DNA of 7,516 nucleotides from the NCBI GenBank assembly GCA_964535735.1, contig CAZHTM010000072.1:1-7516 (forward strand), written 5' to 3'. Of this stretch, positions 1 through 6,693 are shown one piece after another. A program made the translations under genes and the position numbers. Position 1 is the stretch's first letter. Each line of letters begins with the position of its first letter. Under the pieces are notes generated by a model that saw nothing but the letters and a program-made list of their open reading frames with translations, had not been told where the DNA came from and ran no database searches. This DNA comes from J089 sp964535735. GTDB taxonomy: Bacteria > Fidelibacterota > Marinisomatia > Marinisomatales > J089.

Positions 1-2154
1 TGGGCCACCTACCATGAGACCGTGGATTTATCGGCGCCGGGAGAAGGTGTTTTAAGTTGTGTCATTGGAACCGGATATACTTCCTGGGATGGTTCTTCGA
101 TGGCCAGTCCCAATGCCGCCAGCTGTATAGGACTATTAAAAGCTTTTTATCCGTCCTGGACCAATGTGGAACTGGAAAACCGGATTTTGGAAACCGCTGA
201 TCCATTCATCTATGACCTTAATACAGAGGATTATCTTCAGGGACGACTGGGACAAGGTATGGTGGATGTGTACAATGCCATTGGTGCTGGATACCTCCCG
301 TTGTTGAGTTATTATACTCATTCGTACGTCTGGGTTATCGATGACGGCGATAATATTTTAAATCCCGGAGAATCGGTTCAGGTTCGCATATTACTTCAAA
401 ATGAACTGGGACGTGCCGTAGCTCAAAATGTAGTTGGCACACTTCGCTCCAATACATTGGGAGTTTTGGTCACGGATAGTGTGGCTACTTACCCGGATAT
501 CAATCCAGGAGCGATTGGCGTCAATATAACAGACACCTATGCATTTGTTGTTTCCAATGGAATTCCGCTGGGAGACATCAACTTTACCCTCCATATTTCA
601 GCCACCGGTGAGGCGGGAGCTGAGTATGTAGAGGATATACAAATTACCGATCAGGTCACGTTGAATCAAGCCGGTTGGCCGATGGAAGATATGGCTCAGG
701 TAGAATCGGCGCCCGTGGTTTACGATTTGGACGGAGATGGACAAAATGAAATTATTTTCGGTGATTACGATGGCCAGTTACATGTGGTGGATCGATACGC
801 TGCGGAAGTAACCGGTTTCCCCTTTGCCACCGGTGATGACATTTGGGGATCGCCGGCAGTAGGGGATATCGACCGGGATGGCGATGTAGAAATTGTAATC
901 GGTTCAAAAGCCAGACATTTATATGTCTTGAATAACGATGGATCGATTCAAACCGATTATAACGCCAATCAATACCTGATGGGCTCACCCGCTCTGGGAA
1001 ATCTGGATGATGATTCAGATCTGGAAATTGTCTTTGGTGGATATTCCAGTCCGGGACGTTTGTTTGCTATCAATCCTGATGGGTCAGATGTCCCTGGTTT
1101 TCCGGTAGAAGTGGATGAGAAAATCCAACGTGGGATTGCCCTGAATGATTTTAATGGTAATGGAAAAGATGATATTGTATTTGGCACCGATTCGGACCAT
1201 CTTTGGTTAATCTATGATGATGGGACTACCGCACCAGGATTTCCCTTTTCCGCTCTCGGGGACTTTCGGTCTGCCCCAAGTATAGGCATGATTGCCGGTG
1301 AACCAGTTATTTTCGCTGGTTCTCGCGACGATCATTTGTATGCCATTAATGGTGATGGCACCCAACGCTTTGCCGTTACTGCAGGTGGTGATGTGGGTAC
1401 CTCTCCCGCGATCATTACCTTGGGAGATTCGCTGGTAATTTACTTCGGGTCTGATGACGGACACATCTACGGGATAGATGCTACGGGGAATGCCCTACCC
1501 GGTTGGCCCATTGATTTGGGGAGCCCAATCAGTACCTCTCCAGTAGTCGCTGATCTTGATTCTGATGGAGAATTGGAGATCGTCGCAGCCGCGGGTAACG
1601 GAACAATCGGTATTTTCAACATCGATGGATCACCCTACGCCAACTTCCCGTTTCATTCGAATCTGGCTATGAAAGGACTTCCAACCATAGCTGATACCGA
1701 TAATGATGGTGATCTGGAAGTCCTGATGGGCTATTCTTCGGGATTATTGAACATGGACATCAAAACGCCGGGGATTATGGACAAATATTGGACGACTCAT
1801 CAAGGGAATTATTATCGGAATGGAAATGTGAATAGCTCCGTCATGTCCGTAGCAACCGAAAAGGATATGATTCCGGAACAGTACCAGTTATTACCTGCTT
1901 ATCCCAATCCGTTTAATCCGGCCACTACTTTGACGTTTAATTTACCAGAATTTTCGCAGGTGGATTTGTCAGTCTATAATTTATTAGGACAACATGTGGA
2001 AACCTTGGTCAACGGCGCCTATCCAGCGGGAAACTACACAGCCAGGTGGGATGCCGGAATGGGATTGGCCTCCGGAATATATATTATTCGCCTTACTGCG
2101 ATTTCTTCGAATGTTTCGAAAAACATAACTCAAAAAGTATTGCTAATGAAATAG
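1..2154 (+). CDS. Subtilisin-like (S8) serine protease with FG-GAP/VCBS propeller and T9SS sorting domain, 5'-truncated
   Basis: The reading frame is open from base 1, so the gene starts upstream. The GTG at base 22 is the valine of the conserved subtilase stretch VDLSAPG, not a start. Of 717 visible residues (base 1 = residue 1), about 1-95 are the end of an S8 catalytic domain: GSSMASP holds the nucleophile Ser33, and the usual closing helices end at GQGMVDVYNAI. Catalytic Asp and His lie outside the window. Residues ~105-220 look like an Ig/CARDB-type beta domain (DDGDNILNPGESV). Residues ~237-588 are eight FG-GAP/VCBS-like units. Residues ~624-717 are a T9SS type A sorting domain (LPAYPNPFNP, VYNLLGQ, SGIYIIRL, basic end). 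By family knowledge such proteins cross the outer membrane by T9SS, and the tail is cleaved on anchoring or release. The likely role is extracellular proteolysis; substrate unknown. Protease and propeller identity are firm, the Ig-like label is tentative. Confidence 0.95.
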   Translation, partial: WATYHETVDLSAPGEGVLSCVIGTGYTSWDGSSMASPNAASCIGLLKAFYPSWTNVELENRILETADPFIYDLNTEDYLQGRLGQGMVDVYNAIGAGYLPLLSYYTHSYVWVIDDGDNILNPGESVQVRILLQNELGRAVAQNVVGTLRSNTLGVLVTDSVATYPDINPGAIGVNITDTYAFVVSNGIPLGDINFTLHISATGEAGAEYVEDIQITDQVTLNQAGWPMEDMAQVESAPVVYDLDGDGQNEIIFGDYDGQLHVVDRYAAEVTGFPFATGDDIWGSPAVGDIDRDGDVEIVIGSKARHLYVLNNDGSIQTDYNANQYLMGSPALGNLDDDSDLEIVFGGYSSPGRLFAINPDGSDVPGFPVEVDEKIQRGIALNDFNGNGKDDIVFGTDSDHLWLIYDDGTTAPGFPFSALGDFRSAPSIGMIAGEPVIFAGSRDDHLYAINGDGTQRFAVTAGGDVGTSPAIITLGDSLVIYFGSDDGHIYGIDATGNALPGWPIDLGSPISTSPVVADLDSDGELEIVAAAGNGTIGIFNIDGSPYANFPFHSNLAMKGLPTIADTDNDGDLEVLMGYSSGLLNMDIKTPGIMDKYWTTHQGNYYRNGNVNSSVMSVATEKDMIPEQYQLLPAYPNPFNPATTLTFNLPEFSQVDLSVYNLLGQHVETLVNGAYPAGNYTARWDAGMGLASGIYIIRLTAISSNVSKNITQKVLLMK
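709..1764 (+). repeat. Eight tandem FG-GAP/VCBS-like propeller units inside the protease gene
   Basis: Eight protein-level repeats recur about every 43-49 residues, each built as SP-(beta strand)-Asp-rich loop-E/D-I-V-G-strand-LY-INxDG. In visible-residue numbering the anchor positions are about 238, 285, 330, 379, 426, 469, 514 and 561. Units 1, 2, 7 and 8 carry a clear D-x-D-G type calcium loop (DLDGDG, DIDRDG, DLDSDG, DTDNDG). Unit 3 (DDDSD) and unit 4 (NGNGKD) are variants. Units 5 and 6 have lost the loop. The pattern is that of a single 7- or 8-bladed beta-propeller, used in this family for protein or glycan contacts and for calcium-dependent stability. The DNA repeats are strongly diverged, so this is not a recent tandem duplication. 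Confidence 0.88.
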
Positions 2155-2213
2155 GAATTAGCAAAGAATGGTTTCTCAGTGCACTGGCTGAGGATGTTGG
2201 GATTCCCTTGCAT

Positions 2214-2233
2214 TTGAAACCAGAATGTTTCAA
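2214..2233 (+). terminator. Weak candidate terminator hairpin after the protease gene
   Basis: A perfect 7-bp inverted repeat (TTGAAAC / GTTTCAA) with a 6-nt loop (CAGAAT) is followed by the pyrimidine-rich stretch CTTTTCCTGTTT. It lies 60 bp after the protease stop and 50 bp before the next start. The stem is AT-rich and the T tract is broken, so termination would be partial at best. It could also be a chance repeat or a leader structure of the next gene. Confidence 0.3.
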
Positions 2234-2283
2234 CTTTTCCTGTTTGACAAAAAGATTTTCAATTAAAAAAGAAAGGTGCTGGA

Positions 2284-4338
2284 ATGAAACGAGTGTTATA
2301 CAGTGTCCTGATCCTGGGTTTGTTAATGCAAACGGGTTTCGGAGCAGCGAAATCAATTCAAAAAGCTCCACTAAAACAACGCGCAATCTATGTTCCTAAA
2401 CTTGAACCGCAGAATCAGAATCTTGCATCCCCTACCCATAAGAGCAGTCCCATCGTTCGCCCTAGTCAGCGGGAAGGGCTAACCATTACCCTGGTGGATT
2501 CTTCCAAAAACGGGTATGGTATGATTGTGGCCCCCACCCGGCCTCTGGAAGTACATGATGGTAACTTTTTCTTTGTTTACCGGCAGTGGGCAGGCGCTCA
2601 GGAAACCAGTGGTCAGATTGGTGCAGCCTATTCTGCTGATGCCCAAAATTGGAATGTATATTCCAATCTGAATCCCGGTATGGGGATTGGTCGTTATCCC
2701 AGCGCAGTTGGTAATATGGATTATCCATATGCAATCTGGAATGAATATACCGGCCAAGGCGCAGGATATGGTGGACGTCCTTTTTATTCCTATGATGAAT
2801 TTGGTTGGGACGGTGAATCCATGTCGTCTGCAACCGATGTTGATATCACCTGGGCCGATTCCAAAGATTTATGGGTTGGTTCTCCGGACCATTCCTTTGA
2901 CGCAGTAAATTCCATGGATTATTTCAATGTGGTCTATGCGGACTGGACGCGGGCCAATTCCTATGCTTTCCACTCCGAAGCCTATCAAGATGGGTATGTT
3001 GTCTTTGGAAGCGAAATCACGGTCATTGATGTGGTGAATGATATGGTAGGAGGTGATGAGAGTGGAAGTTATACCTCCAGTCCTGTTTTAGATATCAATG
3101 ATGATGGTATTGGTTATGTGGCGGTTACGACGTATTTCCTGGGAGGCGATCAGGGCCAAAGTCCCTATTCCAATCGTCACACCATTGCGTTTAAACAAAC
3201 TACTGACTATGGCGAGACATGGAGTGGTGGACAGAATGGATCTAATTATTACTATCTCCCGGATATTGTCCTGAATTTCATGCTGGCCAGTGGCGCTTTT
3301 CCATCTACATGGTATGATGCCTGTAGCGATACAACCTATAATTTCGATGAACTCTTTGCCACCTACGATTTTGATATGCGGGTGGATAGCCAGGGAAATC
3401 CCCATTTTATTTTGGGACTATTGCCTTCAGGTGGCGGCTTTGTCTATCCCGGGATTTCACCGGCAAATGGGTTCTATCATTTCTGGATTGATAAAGATTA
3501 TCTTGCCAATCCGGGTCAAATCAATACACCCACGGGGTGGAATTTTTCCTTTGTTGTTAGTACTCAGAATTCGTGGATGTGGAATACGCCCGGTGGTAAC
3601 TCTTACTGGCAGGTCACATTCCCATCTCTGGCGATTAGCGAAGAAAATGATGATGTCATGTATGTGGTCTCCAGTATGGTAGTACCCGGCACCCCTGTAT
3701 TGGTAGATGATAATGGAACACCTGCTGATACGTGTGATGACTCCTACTCTTATCCTGAATGGAGTGAGGATGTTTTTGTGATTCGTTCCACTGACGGGGG
3801 TGTGACCTGGGAAACCCCACTGAATGTTACCGACACTCCGGATCCCGATCCGAATGATGATGACAGCCCGGAAGAAATCAGTGCCCATGCAGCGGCCAGT
3901 GGTGCTACAAACAGTAGGGTATACCTTTGTTACCAGATGCCCGATTGGCTCTATGGTAGTACAACCGGTGATTCTGATGGACCCGACTATAAAAACCGGG
4001 TTTATGCCGGATGGGTAGATTTGGAAGTTGTAGGCACTGGAAAAGTGGATTTGATTCCGGACCAGTATGCTTTAAAACCGGCCTACCCCAATCCATTTAA
4101 CCCATCCACTAATATTGTTTATCAGGTTGCACGTGAAGGACGAGTCAATATACGTATTTATGACCTGTTAGGTCAGGAAGTTGTGACCCTGGTAAATCAG
4201 GTACAAACGCCGAAGGAATATTCGGTGAGTTGGAATGGCCGTGATGCGTTGGGTCATGCGGTTCCAAATGGTATTTATCTATACCGTATGGAAGCGAATG
4301 GATTCACTCAAATGCGAAAGATGATGCTTTTAAAATAG
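2284..4338 (+). CDS. Secreted sialidase-like (Asp-box/BNR) protein with T9SS sorting domain
   Basis: A complete 684-residue protein. The ATG at 2284 is chosen because GAAAGG (2271-2276) sits 7 nt upstream and because it gives a Sec signal peptide (Lys2-Arg3, hydrophobic ~4-16, likely cleavage near FGAA at 19-22). The body (~60-580) is beta-rich and aromatic-rich. Two good Asp-boxes are visible: TTDYGETW at 306-313 and STDGGVTW at 502-509; a degenerate one (SADAQNW) is at 117-123. Asp-boxes mark beta-propellers of the sialidase/BNR superfamily, but I cannot identify a sialidase arginine triad, so enzymatic activity is not claimed. An acidic stretch (PDPDPNDDDSPEE, ~519-531) lies before the last strands. 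Residues ~591-684 are a T9SS type A sorting domain (PAYPNPFNP at 599-607, IYDLLGQEV, GIYLYRM, basic MRKMMLLK end). Predicted exported through T9SS to the surface. Substrate or ligand is unknown. A strong terminator follows. Confidence 0.93.
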   Translation: MKRVLYSVLILGLLMQTGFGAAKSIQKAPLKQRAIYVPKLEPQNQNLASPTHKSSPIVRPSQREGLTITLVDSSKNGYGMIVAPTRPLEVHDGNFFFVYRQWAGAQETSGQIGAAYSADAQNWNVYSNLNPGMGIGRYPSAVGNMDYPYAIWNEYTGQGAGYGGRPFYSYDEFGWDGESMSSATDVDITWADSKDLWVGSPDHSFDAVNSMDYFNVVYADWTRANSYAFHSEAYQDGYVVFGSEITVIDVVNDMVGGDESGSYTSSPVLDINDDGIGYVAVTTYFLGGDQGQSPYSNRHTIAFKQTTDYGETWSGGQNGSNYYYLPDIVLNFMLASGAFPSTWYDACSDTTYNFDELFATYDFDMRVDSQGNPHFILGLLPSGGGFVYPGISPANGFYHFWIDKDYLANPGQINTPTGWNFSFVVSTQNSWMWNTPGGNSYWQVTFPSLAISEENDDVMYVVSSMVVPGTPVLVDDNGTPADTCDDSYSYPEWSEDVFVIRSTDGGVTWETPLNVTDTPDPDPNDDDSPEEISAHAAASGATNSRVYLCYQMPDWLYGSTTGDSDGPDYKNRVYAGWVDLEVVGTGKVDLIPDQYALKPAYPNPFNPSTNIVYQVAREGRVNIRIYDLLGQEVVTLVNQVQTPKEYSVSWNGRDALGHAVPNGIYLYRMEANGFTQMRKMMLLK

Positions 4339-4346
4339 TTTGTATG

Positions 4347-4375
4347 ACGGGGCTCCAAATGGAGCCCCGTTTTTT
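4347..4375 (+). terminator. Strong Rho-independent terminator
   Basis: A perfect 10-bp GC-rich stem (ACGGGGCTCC / GGAGCCCCGT) with an AAAT loop is followed by six consecutive T (4370-4375). It starts 8 bp after the stop codon of the Asp-box protein and is a textbook intrinsic terminator. It should isolate that gene from the one that follows. Confidence 0.95.
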
Positions 4376-4385
4376 GTCTTTAGCG

Positions 4386-4425
4386 TTGGGATTCAAGGAA
4401 TTAATTCCTAATTTTCAATTCCCAA
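4386..4425 (+). repeat. Nested inverted repeat with a perfect 14-bp palindrome
   Basis: A perfect 14-bp palindrome, AGGAATTAATTCCT (4396-4409), sits inside an outer inverted repeat TTGGGA (4386-4391) / TCCCAA (4420-4425). It lies directly upstream of a TATAAT hexamer and covers the place where a -35 box would be. This arrangement would fit an operator for a dimeric regulator. The AT-rich composition means it could also arise by chance. No regulator gene is visible nearby. Confidence 0.4.
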
Positions 4426-4431
4426 TATAAT
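4426..4431 (+). promoter_or_regulatory. Candidate -10 element for the 4470 gene
   Basis: An exact TATAAT lies 38 bp before the ATG at 4470 and just after a strong terminator, where a new promoter is expected. At 17-bp spacing the -35 position (4403-4408, AATTCC) does not resemble TTGACA, so the promoter would depend on an activator, or on a sigma factor with different -35 preference as in many Bacteroidetes relatives. Confidence 0.4.
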
Positions 4432-4469
4432 GATCGGGATGCCGCGAAATAAAAGGGAGTCAATCAACA

Positions 4470-5420
4470 ATGAGACCAAATGCCTTAAAATCTTTTTTAC
4501 TTACATTCCTTTCTCTGGCAGTTGTTTGGGCCATTGATTGTCCAACAGACAATGCCATCCACGTTGATAAGCGTATCTTCCTTCCGGATGGTTCACCAAA
4601 TCCTACTTATGGACAAGAAATTGTTACAGGTTTGTGTGCATGTCTGGATTTTGATCCCGCATTATCTGTCACGGAAAATACCTTAACATTAACGGTACGT
4701 GGTGTTGATAACGAACCGATTCGGGGAATTGAAGTCAATATATACAATGATTCCCAGGGTTTGCTGATTTATAGTGGATATGGTTCCATCGGAAAAGGCG
4801 ATAAATTTGAAAATACACTTGACCCTGCCGGTAATCCTGCGGATATGGAAATTATGGCCAATGAAATCGATGACCACGTGAAAGTACTGGCCTATTCCCG
4901 ATCAAAAGCCCAAACCAGTGGTGATGGGGTAGAGGGTGATTTGTTTCATCTGACTTATGGCGTTCCCGGGGGTGTGGCTAATCTACCAGACACGATTCAT
5001 TTTGCGATTGGACTTTCCAATGTTCCAGGCACCAGTTTTCAGAATGCCATCATGAATGTGGTGTGCAGCTATCCCGATTCCAACCATATTGCCGCATTGG
5101 TAGTTCCCACTCTCGGTGTGGATAATTCGCTGGGAATTCCTACAGAATTCAGTTTATCTCAGAATTATCCCAATCCCTTTAACCCAACCACCCGTATATC
5201 TTTTGGACTGCCGGAAGCAGGCCAAACATCTCTCGTTATTTATAACTTGTTAGGTGAAAAAGTTACGGTATTGGTTAATGAGCAGTTAGGACCGGGATAT
5301 TATCATTATCAATGGAATGGTAAGTCCAGCAGCGGCGAGAATGTATCCACCGGGGTATATTTTTATGAGTTGAAAATCAACGCCAAAGCGTTTCGTAAAA
5401 AGATGGTCCTTTTGCGATAG
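4470..5420 (+). CDS. Secreted protein with possible cohesin-like domain and T9SS sorting domain
   Basis: A complete 316-residue protein. The ATG at 4470 follows AAGGGAG (4453-4459) at 10-nt spacing and opens a clear signal peptide (Arg2, Lys7, hydrophobic 9-20, likely cleavage after VVWA at 18-21). Residues ~55-190 form a beta-rich module with the plan ENTLTLTVRG ... IRGIEVNIYND ... VKVLAYSRS ... GDGVEGDLFHLTYGV. That order resembles cohesin-like beta-sandwiches, with one strand describing the 'ligand' edge and a late G-x-G-x-hydrophobic strand; the assignment is by eye and tentative. Four cysteines (24, 56, 58, 199) are available for disulfides outside the cytoplasm. Residues ~225-316 are a canonical T9SS type A domain (QNYPNPFNPTT, VIYNLLGEKV, TGVYFYEL, FRKKMVLLR). 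No dockerin partner is visible in the window. It is likely a surface or released protein of unknown role, in its own transcription unit between two terminators. Confidence 0.9.
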   Translation: MRPNALKSFLLTFLSLAVVWAIDCPTDNAIHVDKRIFLPDGSPNPTYGQEIVTGLCACLDFDPALSVTENTLTLTVRGVDNEPIRGIEVNIYNDSQGLLIYSGYGSIGKGDKFENTLDPAGNPADMEIMANEIDDHVKVLAYSRSKAQTSGDGVEGDLFHLTYGVPGGVANLPDTIHFAIGLSNVPGTSFQNAIMNVVCSYPDSNHIAALVVPTLGVDNSLGIPTEFSLSQNYPNPFNPTTRISFGLPEAGQTSLVIYNLLGEKVTVLVNEQLGPGYYHYQWNGKSSSGENVSTGVYFYELKINAKAFRKKMVLLR

Positions 5421-5447
5421 TCATCCCGTTCTTTCTGGAATACCATT

Positions 5448-5487
5448 ATATTCCTCTATCTTTTTCGAAGGGTAGAGGAATATTTTT
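5448..5487 (+). terminator. UUCG-capped hairpin terminator abutting the next start codon
   Basis: Arms ATATTCCTCTA (5448-5458) and TAGAGGAATAT (5473-5483) pair perfectly over 11 bp. The interior can continue with U-G, C-G, U-G, U-A and U-A pairs, giving about 16 bp closed by a UUCG tetraloop (5464-5467). Five T follow (5483-5487). It lies 27 bp after the stop of the upstream gene and fits an intrinsic terminator. Its 3' arm also contains GAGGA (5475-5479), the only Shine-Dalgarno-like sequence in front of the ATG at 5492, so it may also influence translation of that gene. Confidence 0.8.
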
Positions 5488-5491
5488 ATAG

Positions 5492-6544
5492 ATGCGGATT
5501 GCTCTGAAAACCATCCTCTTTGGACTCCTGATTGGTCTGATCAACGGCCAGGATGTGTACCATTCTTTGGATGAAATAAAAGAAGAATGGAAAGATTATA
5601 CCCAATTCCAGCGCGGTGAACTTCTGAATTTCTGCAATTTTTTATATAATGCAGGATATTATGATCGGGCTGTTGTGAGTTTATATCAGTTTTTATACCG
5701 TTTTCCCGGCGATCGCATGGAAAATGTAATTTATTATAAACTGGGACGTTCCCTGGAAGAAACGGGCAAGTGGGTCGTGGCACGTCAATATTACCAGGAT
5801 TTGTTGTCCCGTCTTGATTCCAATACCGTTGAATTTCAGGCGGCTCAGTATCATGATCTCTACCTCCAATATCGTTTGGCGGATTACAATGATCTCAAGG
5901 ACAGATTACAGGGAAGTCGTGATCCGTACCATTTGCTAACCTTGGGATATACGGATTTGGCAACAGGCGATTATAGCAATGCGCGGATTGCTTTTCTTAC
6001 CGCCGAGGAAGTATTGGATGATTCCTATTACATTGAACGCATTGATCCCATTATACACTTAATAGATAGTGTACAAGTCGTCCCCAGAAAGAAACGAATG
6101 ATCAGTTTTTTCTCTGCGTTAATTCCCGGTGGGGGTAAAGCGTATATCGATGATTGGGTATCAGGCGCCGGAGTTTTGGCAACCAGTACAATTGCTTTAT
6201 GGATAATACCACAAGTCACATCAGGACAATTCGGGATTCCAGTTGTTCAACCCATTCAGGATATTTTACCTGAAGCTAAATTCCTGAAGAATGGCAATCC
6301 ATTTTCTGTAACTCGCGATCATTACCCGCATACTCTAAATGTGACGACGTCTGGACGAAAATACTGGGTGGGTCCAGTGGGAATTGCAACGTTGGTGTAT
6401 TTGACCAGTATCTGGAATGCGGTTTCTGTGGTAGGGGATGTAAATCAACAAGCGGTGGATCGGTATGTAAAGGAGTGGATAAATTCCTACCCGTTAAAAC
6501 AATTCCTGGATTTTCCCGAGCCGGAATTGGATAAAAATAAATAG
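5492..6544 (+). CDS. Exported TPR-like protein with C-terminal membrane region, function unknown
   Basis: A complete 350-residue protein. The ATG at 5492 is preferred because it opens a good signal peptide or N-terminal anchor (MRIALKTILFGLLIGLINGQ), although the only Shine-Dalgarno candidate, GAGGA at 5475-5479, is 12 nt away. Residues ~45-176 are helical with TPR spacing: YNAGYYDRAVVSLYQFLYRFPGD (~52-74), LGRSLEETGKWVVARQYYQDLL (~84-105) and LGYTDLATGDYSNARIAFL (~151-169). Basic PRKKR (198-202) precedes FFSALIPGGGKAYIDDW, a P-G-x-G-x-x-Y motif seen in small membrane proteins of FCB bacteria and related phyla (DUF5683/TM2-like; from memory). Hydrophobic segments follow at ~223-240 and ~291-315. 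It lacks a T9SS tail, unlike its three upstream neighbours, so it likely stays in the inner membrane with the TPR part in the periplasm. No terminator is visible before the rRNA leader. Confidence 0.88.
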   Translation: MRIALKTILFGLLIGLINGQDVYHSLDEIKEEWKDYTQFQRGELLNFCNFLYNAGYYDRAVVSLYQFLYRFPGDRMENVIYYKLGRSLEETGKWVVARQYYQDLLSRLDSNTVEFQAAQYHDLYLQYRLADYNDLKDRLQGSRDPYHLLTLGYTDLATGDYSNARIAFLTAEEVLDDSYYIERIDPIIHLIDSVQVVPRKKRMISFFSALIPGGGKAYIDDWVSGAGVLATSTIALWIIPQVTSGQFGIPVVQPIQDILPEAKFLKNGNPFSVTRDHYPHTLNVTTSGRKYWVGPVGIATLVYLTSIWNAVSVVGDVNQQAVDRYVKEWINSYPLKQFLDFPEPELDKNK

Positions 6545-6562
6545 AAAAATTTCTAATAGATA

Positions 6563-6590
6563 TTGACTCGGGATGGATTTGATCCATAAG
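6563..6590 (+). promoter_or_regulatory. Candidate upstream rRNA promoter
   Basis: TTGACT (6563-6568; 5 of 6 to the sigma-70 -35 consensus) and CATAAG (6585-6590; 4 of 6 to TATAAT) are 16 bp apart. AT-rich sequence just upstream (AAAAATTTCTAATAGATA) resembles an UP element, common for rRNA promoters. Its -10 is weak. It would give a 16S leader of roughly 95-100 nt. Confidence 0.4.
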
Positions 6591-6607
6591 TTTGCAGGCT
6601 TTATAAG
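6579..6607 (+). promoter_or_regulatory. Candidate downstream rRNA promoter
   Basis: TTGATC (6579-6584) and TATAAG (6602-6607; 5 of 6 to TATAAT) are separated by 17 bp, the optimal spacing. It overlaps the other candidate, and would start transcription near 6613-6615, just before the boxA-like element. Tandem promoters are frequent upstream of rRNA operons, but only one of these may be real. Confidence 0.4.
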
Positions 6608-6618
6608 CAGCAGACAAT

Positions 6619-6630
6619 TGCTTTTTGAAA
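6619..6630 (+). promoter_or_regulatory. boxA-like antitermination element in the rRNA leader
   Basis: TGCTTTTTGAAA differs at one position from the TGCTCTTTGAAA form of boxA found in many bacterial 16S leaders. It lies 64 bp before the predicted 16S 5' end, in the expected strand and position. In known systems boxA RNA binds NusB/NusE (S10) and keeps RNA polymerase from terminating early in rRNA operons. Confidence 0.5.
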
Positions 6631-6693
6631 ATTTGGTATGCGTAGGTCTTGAAACGTCAATCAATCAAACTCGACACAAGGTATAAACACCAT

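Noticed and set aside
22..24. GTG as the start of the first gene
   Set aside because: It encodes the valine of the conserved VDLSAPG subtilase motif and the frame is open upstream to base 1, so the gene is simply truncated by the window.
2244..2272. TTGACA (2244-2249) as a -35 box for the Asp-box gene
   Set aside because: No -10-like hexamer lies at 16-18 bp; the sequence there is an A-rich tract leading into the ribosome binding site.
2046..2399. Open frame on the + strand bridging the first two genes
   Set aside because: It overlaps the end of the protease and the signal peptide region of the next gene in another frame, has no recognisable domain and no convincing ribosome binding site.
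3088..3888. Long open frames on the - strand and in other + frames inside the Asp-box gene
   Set aside because: They are shadows of a well-supported gene, with no signal peptide, domain or ribosome binding site of their own.
1897..5190. The three PNPFNP-coding stretches as a DNA repeat family
   Set aside because: Similarity is at protein level; codons and flanking sequence differ, so these are homologous sorting domains and not mobile or recombining repeats.
6651..6687. Short TCAATCAATCAA repeat and TATAAA next to the 16S start as a promoter
   Set aside because: The TATAAA is only about 7 bp before the mature 16S end and lacks a -35 at usable spacing; the repeat is too short to interpret.
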